Source: Bacteroidota bacterium (GTDB lineage Bacteria > Bacteroidota > Bacteroidia > Flavobacteriales > Schleiferiaceae). From it: DNA of 64,000 nt. Below, piece after piece: positions 25,864 to 35,300 of the stretch. The stretch spans positions 43,001 to 107,000 of the forward strand of contig VGFU01000003.1 in assembly GCA_016868755.1 (NCBI GenBank). Direction: 5' to 3'. A program made the position numbers and the translations under genes. Within the stretch, counting starts at the first letter, position 1. Each line of letters begins with the position of its first letter. A model generated the notes under the pieces. The model did no database searches. It was not told the origin of the DNA and was given only the letters and a program-made list of their open reading frames with translations.

Positions 25864-25893
25864 GCCCCCGACGGATGCGTTCCGGCCGGGGGC
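25864..25893 (+). terminator. Hairpin ending the T9SS gene, abutting the uvrC promoter
   Basis: Outer stem GCCCCCG / CGGGGGC with inner CGG/CCG pairing. The following TCGTTAGTTTT acts as T-rich tail and contains the TAGTTTTG -7 element of uvrC. Confidence 0.6.
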
Positions 25894-25897
25894 TCGT

Positions 25898-25905
25898 TAG
25901 TTTTG
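25898..25905 (+). promoter_or_regulatory. -7 promoter element for uvrC (TAGTTTTG)
   Basis: Perfect TAnnTTTG ending four bases before the GTG start of uvrC; implies a leaderless mRNA. Confidence 0.65.
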
Positions 25906-25909
25906 CACC

Positions 25910-27709
25910 GTGGAACTCAGCGAACACCTTAAGACGTTATTGCGGACGCTCCCCGAGCGGCCCGGGGTGTACCACCACATCGACAAGGAGGGGGTGATTC
26001 TCTACATCGGCAAGGCCAAAAACCTCAAAAAGCGGGTGAGTTCCTACTTCCAGAAGTCGCACGATTCCGCGCGGCTTAATATGCTGGTCCGCAAGGTGGT
26101 CGACATTAAAACCATCGTGACCGAGACGGAGTTTGACGCGCTGCTGCTCGAAAACACGCTGATCAAAAAGCATCAGCCGCGCTACAACATCAACCTCAAG
26201 GACGGCAAGACTTACCCTTGGGTGTGCATCAAAAAGGAGCGGTATCCGCGCATTTTTGCCACGCGCCGCCGGATCGAGGACGGCTCAGAGTACTTTGGAC
26301 CCTATGCCTCTGGCAAGATGATGTACACGGTGCTCGACATCATCAAAGAAGTGTTCACGCTGCGCACCTGCCAGCTGCCGATGGACGCGACGGCGATTGA
26401 GTCGGGCAAGTACCGAGCCTGCCTGGAGTTCCACATCAAGCGCTGCTTGGCTCCCTGCGAAGGCCGCCAAGACGAGGGCAGCTACCTCGCCGACGTTCAG
26501 GGCGCACGCCAGCTGCTGCGCGGAGACTTGCGCACCACGCGCGAGCGACTTTACGGCCAAATGATGGCCCACGCGGCCGGCCAAGAGTTTGAGGCCGCCC
26601 AGTTTGTCAAGGAGCGCCTCGAGCGCCTCGACGCCTACCAATCCAAGTCGACCGTGCTCAACCCGGCTTTGGGGTCGGTCGACGTGTATTCGCTGCTGAG
26701 CGATGCCGAATACGGATACGTCAACATGCTTCACATTCGCGACGGAGCGGTCATTCAGAGCTTCACCCTCGAACTGCGCAAACGGCTGGAGGAAACCGAC
26801 GCGGAACTTATGGCCCTCGGCCTGGCGGAACTGCGCGAACGCTTTCCAAGCGAGGCCCGGGTGGTCTTGGTGTCGCACGAGCCCGAGGTGGTTCCGCCCG
26901 ACGTAGAGGTGGTAGTTCCGCAGCGCGGAGACAAGCGGGCCGCGGTCGAGCTTTCGGAGCGCAACGCTCGCGCCTATCGAGTGGAGCGTTTGAAAAACGT
27001 GCAGCTGGTCGACCCCGAACGCCACAGCGACCGCATCATGCGCCAGATGCAAAAGGACCTGCGGCTGCCGTTTGAGCCGCGGCGCATCGAGTGCTTTGAC
27101 AACTCCAACATTCAAGGAACCAACCCCGTTTCGGCCTGCGTCGTCTTTATCGACGGCAAGCCGGCCAAGTCGGAATACCGCCACTTCAACGTTAAAACGG
27201 TGGAGGGCCCCGACGATTTTGCGACGATGAAGGAGGCCCTCACGCGCCGCTACACTCGGGTGCTGAACGAGGGACTTCCCTTGCCGCAGCTGGTGCTGAT
27301 CGACGGGGGCAAGGGCCAGCTATCGGCCGCCGTGGAGGTTTTTGATGAACTTGGGTTGCGCGGACGCGTCGCGCTCATCGGCATCGCCAAGCGCCTTGAA
27401 GAGCTGTTTTTCCCCGACGACCCCGTTCCGCTGTACCTCGACAAACGTTCAGAAACGCTTAAGGTGCTTCAGCAGGCACGCAACGAAGCGCACCGTTTTG
27501 GCATTACGCACCACCGCTCCCGCCGCAGCAAATCCAGCTTATCGAGCGCGTTAGACGGAATTCCCGGCGTGGGCCCGGCCACCGTGCAAATCCTTCTCGA
27601 CACCTTTAAATCGGTGGCGGGCATTCGCAAGGCGAAGCCCGAGGCCCTGATAGCGGCGGTGGGCGCCAAGAAGGCCGAGGCGGTGCGGCTGGCGTTGGGG
27701 CACCTTTAG
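25910..27709 (+). CDS. uvrC: UvrABC excinuclease subunit C
   Basis: A 599-residue dual-incision nuclease of nucleotide excision repair. The N-terminal GIY-YIG domain makes the 3' cut (PGVYHHIDKEGVILYIGKAK, residues 18-37). A UvrB-binding UVR motif follows (about 205-240), then the RNase H-like domain for the 5' cut (IECFDNSNIQGT, VLIDGGKGQLSAA). The tandem helix-hairpin-helix at the C-terminus includes GIPGVGPATVQILLDTF. The GTG start at 25910 keeps the family's normal N-terminus and sits directly after the -7 element. It converges on the ABC transporter operon. Confidence 0.97.
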   Translation: MELSEHLKTLLRTLPERPGVYHHIDKEGVILYIGKAKNLKKRVSSYFQKSHDSARLNMLVRKVVDIKTIVTETEFDALLLENTLIKKHQPRYNINLKDGKTYPWVCIKKERYPRIFATRRRIEDGSEYFGPYASGKMMYTVLDIIKEVFTLRTCQLPMDATAIESGKYRACLEFHIKRCLAPCEGRQDEGSYLADVQGARQLLRGDLRTTRERLYGQMMAHAAGQEFEAAQFVKERLERLDAYQSKSTVLNPALGSVDVYSLLSDAEYGYVNMLHIRDGAVIQSFTLELRKRLEETDAELMALGLAELRERFPSEARVVLVSHEPEVVPPDVEVVVPQRGDKRAAVELSERNARAYRVERLKNVQLVDPERHSDRIMRQMQKDLRLPFEPRRIECFDNSNIQGTNPVSACVVFIDGKPAKSEYRHFNVKTVEGPDDFATMKEALTRRYTRVLNEGLPLPQLVLIDGGKGQLSAAVEVFDELGLRGRVALIGIAKRLEELFFPDDPVPLYLDKRSETLKVLQQARNEAHRFGITHHRSRRSKSSLSSALDGIPGVGPATVQILLDTFKSVAGIRKAKPEALIAAVGAKKAEAVRLALGHL

Positions 27710-27821
27710 CTTGCTGTAGCAGGTAGGCTTCGCGCTTTTAACTTCTCCTGGCGCTTCGCACGCGGTGAGCGCACGTAGCGCAAGCAATGCGAATCAAGAA
27801 CCAGCGAACCAGCCGACCATG
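27710..27821. other. Convergent gap uvrC / ABC transporter
   Basis: 112 bp between converging genes. I see no gene and no clean terminator hairpin with a T run. Confidence 0.4.
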
Positions 27822-28508
27822 CTAACCCACTATTCGGCCGTCTTCTAGATGAACGAGCTGTTCCGCCCGGTCGATGACGCGTTGGTCGTGGGTGCTGAAC
27901 AAAAAGGTCGTTCCCTCTTGGCGGTTGAGCTCGTGCATGATGTCGAGCAGGGTTTCGGTGCTCTTCGAATCGAGGTTGGCGGTGGGCTCGTCAGCGAGGA
28001 CCAGCGAGGGGCGCGAGGCGAGGGCTCGGGCTACGGCGACGCGCTGCTGCTGTCCGCCCGATAGCTGTGCGGGGCGCTGCAGCTCTTTGCCCGCGAGCCC
28101 GACGGAAGAGAGGAGTTCAAAGGCCCGGTCGCGGCGGTCGCGCACCCCGACCCCTTGGAGTTCCATGACAAAGGCCACGTTTTCCCAGGCATTGAGCACG
28201 GGCACCAAGTTGTACGCTTGAAAAACGAACCCGATGCGGTGCAGGCGGAACTCAATGGTTTCGCGGTCGCCCAAGGCGGTGATTTCGGTGCCGTCGATCC
28301 ATATTTGGCCCGAGGTGACGCGGTCGAGGCCGCCAATGGCGTTGAGTAGGGTGGTTTTGCCGCAGCCTGAGGGGCCGACAAGGGCCGCGAAGGCTCCGCG
28401 CTCGAGGTCCAGCGAAACACCCTGAACGGCGTGCACCGGTCCCGCCGTGGATTCGTAGGTTTTGACGACGCGGTCCACGCGCAAAAGGGGTTGGGACGAA
28501 GTACTCAT
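27822..28508 (-). CDS. ABC transporter ATP-binding protein (LolD/MacB type)
   Basis: A 228-residue ATPase: Walker A GPSGCGKTT (about residues 41-49), Q-loop in FVFQAYN, signature LSGGQQQRVAVARAL, Walker B LVLADEPTANLD and the H-switch FSTHDQ. It is the energy subunit for the two FtsX-like permeases upstream, with which it shares a 4-bp overlap (ATGA). The set probably extracts lipoproteins or another substrate from the inner membrane (LolCDE-like) or drives mechanotransmission (MacB-like). Confidence 0.94.
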   Translation of the reverse strand: MSTSSQPLLRVDRVVKTYESTAGPVHAVQGVSLDLERGAFAALVGPSGCGKTTLLNAIGGLDRVTSGQIWIDGTEITALGDRETIEFRLHRIGFVFQAYNLVPVLNAWENVAFVMELQGVGVRDRRDRAFELLSSVGLAGKELQRPAQLSGGQQQRVAVARALASRPSLVLADEPTANLDSKSTETLLDIMHELNRQEGTTFLFSTHDQRVIDRAEQLVHLEDGRIVG

Positions 28509-29743
28509 AGCACACGCATGCTTTCAATGGGGTTTAATTTCAGGGCCTTGCGGGCCGGATAGAGGGAGGACAGCAGGCCGAGTACGGCCACGAGCACCGC
28601 AATGGGTAGGTAGTATTCCGGAACAGAAACGGGGTAAATCGTGGACTGCAACCCAAATTCCGCCAAGCCTTTGTCGACGCCCTCGATGGTGATGCCCGTG
28701 CGGCTCGTAACCGCAATGGTCACGTGGCCCAGCAGCAGCCCGAGGGGCATTCCGGCAAAGCTGAGCAGCAACGTTTCCCAAACTACCAATCGAAACACCT
28801 TGCGGCGGGTGAGCCCGATGGCCATCAGCATTCCAAGCTCGCGGGTGCGCTCGAGAATGGCCATGAGCATGGTGTTAAGGATGCCGAAGGCCATCGCAAA
28901 GAGGATGACGGCCATGAACAGCAGCAGCGACTGCGCGAGCACTTCGTCGGCGTAGCTGAGGTCGGGGCTGATTTCGCGCCAGGTGCGCACGATGGCGGAC
29001 CCCGGTTGCGCTACCGCCCCCCGAAGTTCGGCCACGGTGGCGTCGAGGGAGTCCAGGTTGCGCACCCTAAAGTGAATTTGGTGGACGGCACCACGACCTT
29101 GGACCAGGCTGTCGCCCCCCATCAGTTCGGGAGCGAGTGCGGCAAGCGGCGCATAGACTTGAACGCCCTCAACCAAGTTGCTGACGCCGTCGTACACGCC
29201 TTCGACGGCAAAGAGCACGGTGTGAATTTCGCCGCGGACATCTTGAAACGTGAGTACCACCCGATCGCCAAGCCCGGCACCAAGCTGTTCGGCCAGCTTT
29301 TGGCCGAGGGTAATTCCCTCGGAACCCAGCCGGCCCTCCACCACATGGCGCGGAGCCGTGAACACCCGCGACTCGCGCTCAGGATCAACCGCCAGAACCT
29401 GTACGGGGGCCGAAGCGGCGCCCGCCTGAAGCACGGCGGTAAGTACGACGCGCTCCGACCAGGCCTCGACCCCAGGATGGGCGTCTAAGGCCGCGGCCCA
29501 CAGCTCGGGCTGGCCAAGCAACGCCTGCACCTCTTGGTTGGCAACAAAATTCGAATCGGTCACTTGGGCGTGGCCCACGTAGTCGTCGAGGGCGGCCGCG
29601 GTACGGGCGGCATTGACCCCTTGGGCGAGGCCCATCATGAACACTCCGGCCCAGACGCCGAGGGCCATGGCCCCTACGACCACGCCGCTGCGCCACGGGC
29701 TTCGCCAGATGTTGCGCCAGGCCATTTGAATGAGGAGGTTCAT
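28505..29743 (-). CDS. ABC transporter permease, FtsX/LolE-like (second)
   Basis: A 412-residue permease with the MacB/FtsX topology: one N-terminal helix (WRNIWRSPWRSGVVVGAMALGVWAGVFMMG), a large periplasmic domain (about 50-270) and three C-terminal helices starting near LLFMAVILFAMAFGILNTML. ATG 29743 overlaps the stop of the preceding permease gene (ATGA). The C-terminus ends in the usual ARKALKLNPIESMRVL. Confidence 0.92.
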   Translation of the reverse strand: MNLLIQMAWRNIWRSPWRSGVVVGAMALGVWAGVFMMGLAQGVNAARTAAALDDYVGHAQVTDSNFVANQEVQALLGQPELWAAALDAHPGVEAWSERVVLTAVLQAGAASAPVQVLAVDPERESRVFTAPRHVVEGRLGSEGITLGQKLAEQLGAGLGDRVVLTFQDVRGEIHTVLFAVEGVYDGVSNLVEGVQVYAPLAALAPELMGGDSLVQGRGAVHQIHFRVRNLDSLDATVAELRGAVAQPGSAIVRTWREISPDLSYADEVLAQSLLLFMAVILFAMAFGILNTMLMAILERTRELGMLMAIGLTRRKVFRLVVWETLLLSFAGMPLGLLLGHVTIAVTSRTGITIEGVDKGLAEFGLQSTIYPVSVPEYYLPIAVLVAVLGLLSSLYPARKALKLNPIESMRVL

Positions 29744-30945
29744 CGTTGAACGGGATTGGTTTTGAACACGGTGCGGAGCGGCCATGCGGCCGCGAGTAGG
29801 GCGATCAGCACAATAATTCCGGCATGTGTCAGGGTAATCGACGCGTCGAGGCTAGGCGGCAAAATCGGCTCCCAGCCCTGCTGCTCCATGGCGGCGGCCA
29901 CGTCACCCTGAAGCCGGAGCGGAAACCGGTCAAGGACCAGGACCGCCACGCGGCCAAGCAGCGCACCCACCAGGGCGCCCGCCATGCTTAAAATCAGAAC
30001 TTCGACAAACACGATTCCGGCCAAAAGTCCGCGGCGCATACCCATCGCCAGCTGCATGGCGAACTCCCGCTGGCGCTCGTTGGCGAGCATAATCATGGTT
30101 CCGAGCAACCCAAAACCGATGACCACATACAAAATGAACAAAATCACCTTTCCGCCCGACGAGTCGGCCTGAATCGCTTGAATCAGCTCGGGCATGCGGG
30201 TTTGCCATCCCAAAAAACGGGCGCCCTCAAGCGGGTGCTTAGCGCCCAGCTCAACGGTGGGATCGTGGCTGAGCTCTGTGCGGCGGGGCGTAACCTGCAC
30301 GTAGCTCCACATTCCGTAGGCCCCGGCGAACTCTTGGGCGTCGGCCAAACCCACGACGGCGCTGCGCTTTTCGAGCTCAGGATTGCCCATGTTCAACGTG
30401 CCGGCAACCACCCACGACGCCCCGGCCATGCTGCCCTGAAAGCCTTGGCCCATGGCCACGACCGTATCGCCGACGCCGGCGCGAAGCTGTTCAGCCAAGC
30501 GCTTGCCTAGCCAAACCGACCCCGGAGCGTCGGTCCATGAACCGCTCGCCAAGCGCGCTTGCCAGAGCGGGGCGGCGGCCTCCTCAGGACTGATGCCGAT
30601 CCATTGGGCCACGCCGCTTTGCTCCCCCATCGTGACGAGCGAAAAGCCCTGAAGCCGCGGATAGGCGCTGGCCACGTCGCGGTCGGCGCGCAGTTCATCG
30701 AGCCATTCGGGGGCTTCGTAGAGGGCGTAGTCCAGGTTCTGGCTCGGCCAGTAGGCCGTATCGCTGACCTGTACATATCCGCTCATGCTGCCGACTACCG
30801 TTGCCACCATGTGGTTGTACACACCGAGCTGCAGGGACCGCAAAATCACCGCAAAAAAGAGGGCAAAGGCAATCGCGGCCCCAGTAATGAGCGATCGGCG
30901 TCGGTTGCGGCCGAGGTTGCGCCAGGCAAGGCGAACCGCGGTCAC
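29740..30945 (-). CDS. ABC transporter permease, FtsX/LolC-like (first)
   Basis: A 401-residue paralogue of the following permease with the same one-plus-three helix layout: MTAVRLAWRNLGRNRRRSLI, a periplasmic domain, then IVIGFGLLGTMIMLANERQREFAMQLAMGMRR and two more helices. Translation begins at GTG 30945, overlapping the stop of the LolA-like gene (GTGA). Two different permeases plus one ATPase match a heterodimeric LolCDE-type arrangement. Confidence 0.92.
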   Translation of the reverse strand: MTAVRLAWRNLGRNRRRSLITGAAIAFALFFAVILRSLQLGVYNHMVATVVGSMSGYVQVSDTAYWPSQNLDYALYEAPEWLDELRADRDVASAYPRLQGFSLVTMGEQSGVAQWIGISPEEAAAPLWQARLASGSWTDAPGSVWLGKRLAEQLRAGVGDTVVAMGQGFQGSMAGASWVVAGTLNMGNPELEKRSAVVGLADAQEFAGAYGMWSYVQVTPRRTELSHDPTVELGAKHPLEGARFLGWQTRMPELIQAIQADSSGGKVILFILYVVIGFGLLGTMIMLANERQREFAMQLAMGMRRGLLAGIVFVEVLILSMAGALVGALLGRVAVLVLDRFPLRLQGDVAAAMEQQGWEPILPPSLDASITLTHAGIIVLIALLAAAWPLRTVFKTNPVQR

Positions 30946-31691
30946 GGCTGAGTTTGCTCCAAGCGCTCTGGGGTGAACCAGGCGGGGTTAAGCTGGGGCT
31001 GCTTCTTCCAGGCTTTAACCGTCATCAGCGTCGTCTGCTTTCCGCCCTGAGTGCTGAACTGCAGCTTGACGGGCATCTGCACGCCGTCCATGCGGCCAAA
31101 CTCGAGGGCGTCCATGCGCTGCAGCTCGCCGTTGCGGGTGCTCTGAAAACTGAGGCGGACCCATCCCTTGTCGCCCGTATGAACCCAGGCTATCACCGCG
31201 TCAGCCGCCACCGGAATCCCCGGCTTGGGCGTGCACTTTATTTTGTGGCAGGGGAGTCCGTTGACCGTCTCGGTACCGAGGTACTGGTGCGTGAAATCCT
31301 TTGCGAGCGAGGCCTGGCCCAGCAGGTTGTCCATCGAGGCGTCGGTGCCCATAAACCCCCCGGCCATCAGCATGCTTTGCGGCAGCTTCACGACTTTTCC
31401 GGTGCGCGGAACAAAGCTGTACATCTGCTTGTCGGCCCGCAGGTAGCGGGTGCCGCGGTCGCGTTCGGGGCCGGTGACCACGATCAACGCGTACTTATTG
31501 GTGTGGGTCCACGACTTGATGTCGAGTACCCGGGTGTAGCGGGCGCGCTTCGCCGTCATCGAAAGCTCGCTGTAGCTCGAGGTTCCGATCGCCGTTTTTT
31601 CAGCTTTCGCAAGGATGTCGGTCGGATTTTGTGCCATGACTGTGGTCAGCGGCAAAAGGGCGATGAGCCCCAACAGCAGAAAGCGTTTCAT
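30942..31691 (-). CDS. LolA-like outer membrane lipoprotein-sorting protein
   Basis: A 249-residue exported protein with signal peptide MKRFLLLGLIALLPLTTVMAQ and the LolA-like beta fold (SELSMTAKRARYTRVLDIKSW, YLRADKQMYSFVPRTGKVVKLP, GLPCHKIKCTPKPG). The start is ATG 31691; a long in-frame upstream extension to 31937 runs antisense to the bacilliredoxin gene and is not coding. It is the first gene of the four-gene ABC operon, suggesting it receives the transporter's cargo in the periplasm. Confidence 0.88.
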   Translation of the reverse strand: MKRFLLLGLIALLPLTTVMAQNPTDILAKAEKTAIGTSSYSELSMTAKRARYTRVLDIKSWTHTNKYALIVVTGPERDRGTRYLRADKQMYSFVPRTGKVVKLPQSMLMAGGFMGTDASMDNLLGQASLAKDFTHQYLGTETVNGLPCHKIKCTPKPGIPVAADAVIAWVHTGDKGWVRLSFQSTRNGELQRMDALEFGRMDGVQMPVKLQFSTQGGKQTTLMTVKAWKKQPQLNPAWFTPERLEQTQP

Positions 31692-31750
31692 AGGTACTTT
31701 TCCAACACGGAGCCCTTCAATTCGTTCACGTGCGTGCAAATATCTGGCCG

Positions 31751-31758
31751 TATTTTTG
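31751..31758 (+). promoter_or_regulatory. -7 promoter element for the bacilliredoxin gene (TATTTTTG)
   Basis: Perfect TAnnTTTG, nine bases before an in-frame ATG at 31768 and 51 bases before the conserved start at 31810. Confidence 0.55.
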
Positions 31759-31809
31759 CAAGAAATCATGGCGCCTGTACCTAGGCACCACTTAATTAGA
31801 GCACGACCC

Positions 31810-32226
31810 ATGTACCCCGAAGACTTGATTGCGCCCATGCGCGCCGAACTGACCCAAGCAGGTTTTGAAGAACTCCGCGACGCCAACGCGATGAAGGCGG
31901 CGATCCAACGTGAAGGAACGACGCTCGTCGTCATCAACTCGGTGTGCGGATGTGCCGCTGGCTCGTGCCGCCCCGGGGTGCGTCAAGCCCTCGCAAGCCC
32001 CGGCGCCAAGCCCACCCGCGCCGTAACTGCATTTGCCGGCAACGATAAAGCGTCGGTAGATATGGCTCGCGGACTCATGCTGCCGTTCCCTCCGTCTTCG
32101 CCTTCGGTCGCGCTGTTTAAGGACGGCGAACTCGTGCACATGGTTGAGCGCCACCACATAGAAGGCCGTACCGCCGAGGCCCTCGCAACGAACCTCGCGG
32201 CCGCTTTTGACGAGTACTGCAATTGA
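31810..32226 (+). CDS. Bacilliredoxin, BrxA/BrxB family
   Basis: A 138-residue thioredoxin-like protein (DUF1094/YphP family) with the CGC active site in INSVCGCAAGSCRPGV. Family members remove bacillithiol from proteins or act as disulfide isomerases in the cytoplasm; bacillithiol use by this organism is an inference. The conserved start MYPEDLIAPMRAEL is at 31810; ATG 31768 would add 14 residues. It is divergent from the LolA-like gene and followed by a strong terminator. Confidence 0.93.
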   Translation: MYPEDLIAPMRAELTQAGFEELRDANAMKAAIQREGTTLVVINSVCGCAAGSCRPGVRQALASPGAKPTRAVTAFAGNDKASVDMARGLMLPFPPSSPSVALFKDGELVHMVERHHIEGRTAEALATNLAAAFDEYCN

Positions 32227-32254
32227 TTCAATGGCGCCCCGCTAAATGACCTTG

Positions 32255-32281
32255 AAGCCCGGTTAAGCCGGGCTTTTTTTT
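32255..32281 (+). terminator. Rho-independent terminator after the bacilliredoxin gene
   Basis: Stem AAGCCCGG / CCGGGCTT with a 5-base loop and a run of eight T. Confidence 0.9.
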
Positions 32282-32303
32282 GTGCCCGGAGTTACACGGT
32301 GTA

Positions 32304-32325
32304 TTGTGTACACTATATAGGTTTG
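32304..32325 (+). promoter_or_regulatory. susC promoter with adjoining palindrome
   Basis: A perfect TAGGTTTG -7 element lies at 32318-32325. Directly upstream, TTGTGTACACTA holds the palindrome GTGTACAC flanked by AT and AT, a possible operator for sugar-dependent control. The nearest TTG is too close to be a normal -33 box. Confidence 0.5.
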
Positions 32326-32359
32326 TTTTGTACATTGCGACAACCTAACGTTAACACTG

Positions 32360-35300
32360 ATGATGAAAACTCGTACGATTTGGGTGGCTTTAGCGCTTGT
32401 GCTGGGCTCCGCATCTGCTTGGGCACAGGGCCAAGTATCGGGATTTGTTCGGGATGCTGAAGGCAAACCGCTCCCGTCAGCCGTGGTTAAAGAATCCGCT
32501 TCAGGCACTACTACCGTTGCCGACGCCAACGGCCGGTACAGCCTTCAGGTGGCCACCAAAGCGGCCAACCTAACGGCAAGCCTTATGGGGTACGTGAACC
32601 AAACGAAGTCGGTGCAAGTTGCCGGGGCCGTGACGGTCAACTTCGCGCTCGCGGAATCCCAGGAACAGCTCGACGAAGTGGTGATTGTGGGCTACGGAAC
32701 CACCACCGCCCGCGACCTCACCGGTTCCCTAGTAAGCGTTAAGGCCAAAGCGTTCCAAAAGGGCGCGTTTGCAAGCCCTACGCAGCTGATTGTGGGCAAG
32801 ACTCCGGGGGTGCGCATTACCTCAGGATCGGGACGCCCAGGTGAGGGAGCGCGCATTCGCATTCGCGGCGGATCTTCGATCAACGCCAGCAACGACCCAC
32901 TGATTGTCATCGACGGACTGCCCTCAGAGGGGTTGGGCCTCATTAACCCGAACGACATCGAGAGCTTTACCGTGCTCAAGGATGCCTCGGCCACGGCCAT
33001 TTACGGTTCGCGCGCCGCCAACGGCGTCATTCTTATCACGACCAAGAAGGGTGCTAAGGACACTCCTTTGAAGGTCGAGCTTAGCGCGGTGTCTTCGGTG
33101 CGGAACACGCGCAACCGCATGGACGTCCTCTCGAACCAAGAGTTTGTAGACGCCATCAACGAATTTGGTTCGAATGCCCAGCGCAAGCGCCTCGCCGCCG
33201 CCCGCGGGTACTACCTTGACGGCGGACTCGTGCAAATCGCTGCCGATTCATTGCCCACCAACACCAATTGGCAAGACGAAATCTACCAGCGCGGCATGGC
33301 CCAAGACATCAACGTAGCCCTATCGGGCGGCGTGAAAAACCTGCCCTACCGCTTGGGCATTGGATACTACTCCGAGACGGGCGTGCTTAAAACTTCGGCG
33401 CTCGACCGCTACAGCGTTACGCTGAACGCCTCGCCCAAGTTGGCCCGTAACCTGACCGCCAACGTGAGCGCCAAGGCGTACCGTGCCTACAACGTTTATG
33501 CTAACCAAGGCGCCATCGGTTCGGCCGTTTGGTTTGACCCGACCCGCGAAGTGCTTTCTGGAGACACGTCGAAGTACGGCGGCTATTTTGAGTGGGCGCT
33601 TCCGACCGGAGCACTCAGCAATCTGTCTCCGCGCAACCCCGTGGGCTTGCTGCAGCTGCGCGACGACCGCGGAACCAACGACCGCTTCATCGGCAATGTC
33701 TTGTTTGACTACAAGCCGCTGAGCGAAACCGACCTGCACTTGTACGTGAACGTCGGTGGCGACTTTGGAGCCAATAAGGGTACCGTGGTTGTGCCGGATT
33801 ACGCGGCGATGAATTTCGTCAACGGTGGTGAAAATAACCGGTACTACAACACGCGGAGCAACCAGCTCATCGAGACCTACTTCAACTACAAAAAAGACCT
33901 CGCCGCCGGCAAGATCAAAACCGATTGGACCGGGGGGTACTCGTTCCAAAAGTGGCGTTCCTACTCAGAGAACCTGCCTAACCTTCGCTACAATGGCGAT
34001 ACGTTGGCGCCCGCTAGCCCCTTCCCCTACGACGTCGACAACGCGCTCATGTCGTTCTACGGCCGCAGCAACGTCAACATTCTGGGCAAATACCTGATCA
34101 CCGCCACGCTGCGTTCTGACGGATCGAGCCGCTTTTCTCCCGAAAGCCGTTGGGGCCTGTTCCCGTCGGTAGCTTTGGGTTGGAACGTGCTCGAAGAGAA
34201 GATGTTCGCATCGCTCAAGGGCAAGGTTTCGTCGCTCAAAGTCCGCGCGAGCATCGGGGTTACCGGACAGCAGGACATATACAACGACTACGGCTACATC
34301 GCCAACTACGCCTACGGCACCGGAACAGCTCAGTACCAATTTGGCAATAACTTTTACGACGTGCTGCGCCCCGACGCCTACGACTACTTCTTGGAATGGG
34401 AGAAGACCCGCACCACCAACTTCGGTCTCGACTTGGGCATGTTCAAGAACCGAGTCAATGCCAGCCTTGACCTGTACGAAAAATATACCTACGACCTGTT
34501 GGGCGTAATTCCGGTGGCCGCAGGCACGAACTTCTCCAACCTCGTTCTGACCAACGTGGGCGCCATGACGAACCGCGGGGCAGAGCTCAACCTCAACCTG
34601 GTGGCCATCGACAACGAGAATACCAGCCTCGAGTTTGGCATTAACGGAGCCATCAACCGCAACCACATTGACAAGTTGAGCCGTGTGACGGACTCGACGT
34701 CGAAGGGAATCCGCGTGGGCGGCATCGCTGGCGGCGTGGGCAACACGATTCAAATCCACCAAGTGGGGCACCCGATGTTTACGTTCTACACCTACGAGCA
34801 CCGCTACGACGTCAACGGCAAGATCATCGAGCGCAACGGCAAAATCGAACGATTTGACGCCAGTGCCGACGAGAACGGCAACGGCAAAATCGACGACGTC
34901 GAGGCGTACGTGGACCAAAACGGCGACGGAATCATCAATTCTGACGACCTCGTGTACATGGACGCACAGCCTGAACCGATTCAAACCCTGGGCTTTACCA
35001 CGACGTGGCGCCACAAAAAGTGGAGCGGCGGCATGACGTGGCGCGGCGAGTTTGGCCACTACATCTACAACAACAACAATTCGCTGCACGGCAACTTCTT
35101 CTCGGTAGGTGGATCGTTCCCGCACCTGAACAACATGTCGCGCGACTTCATCAACACGGAATTCATGTTCAACACCACGGAGCAGCTGATGTCAAACTAC
35201 TTTGTGGAGCGCGCGGACTACATCCGCCTCGACAACTTCTACTTGGCCTACGACCTCGGCAACCTCGCCAAAGACAAGTACCCGGCCAGCATCAACTTCT

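Noticed and set aside
33965..35125. 386-codon minus-strand frame
   Set aside because: Shadow of susC; Val/His/Arg-rich with no domain.
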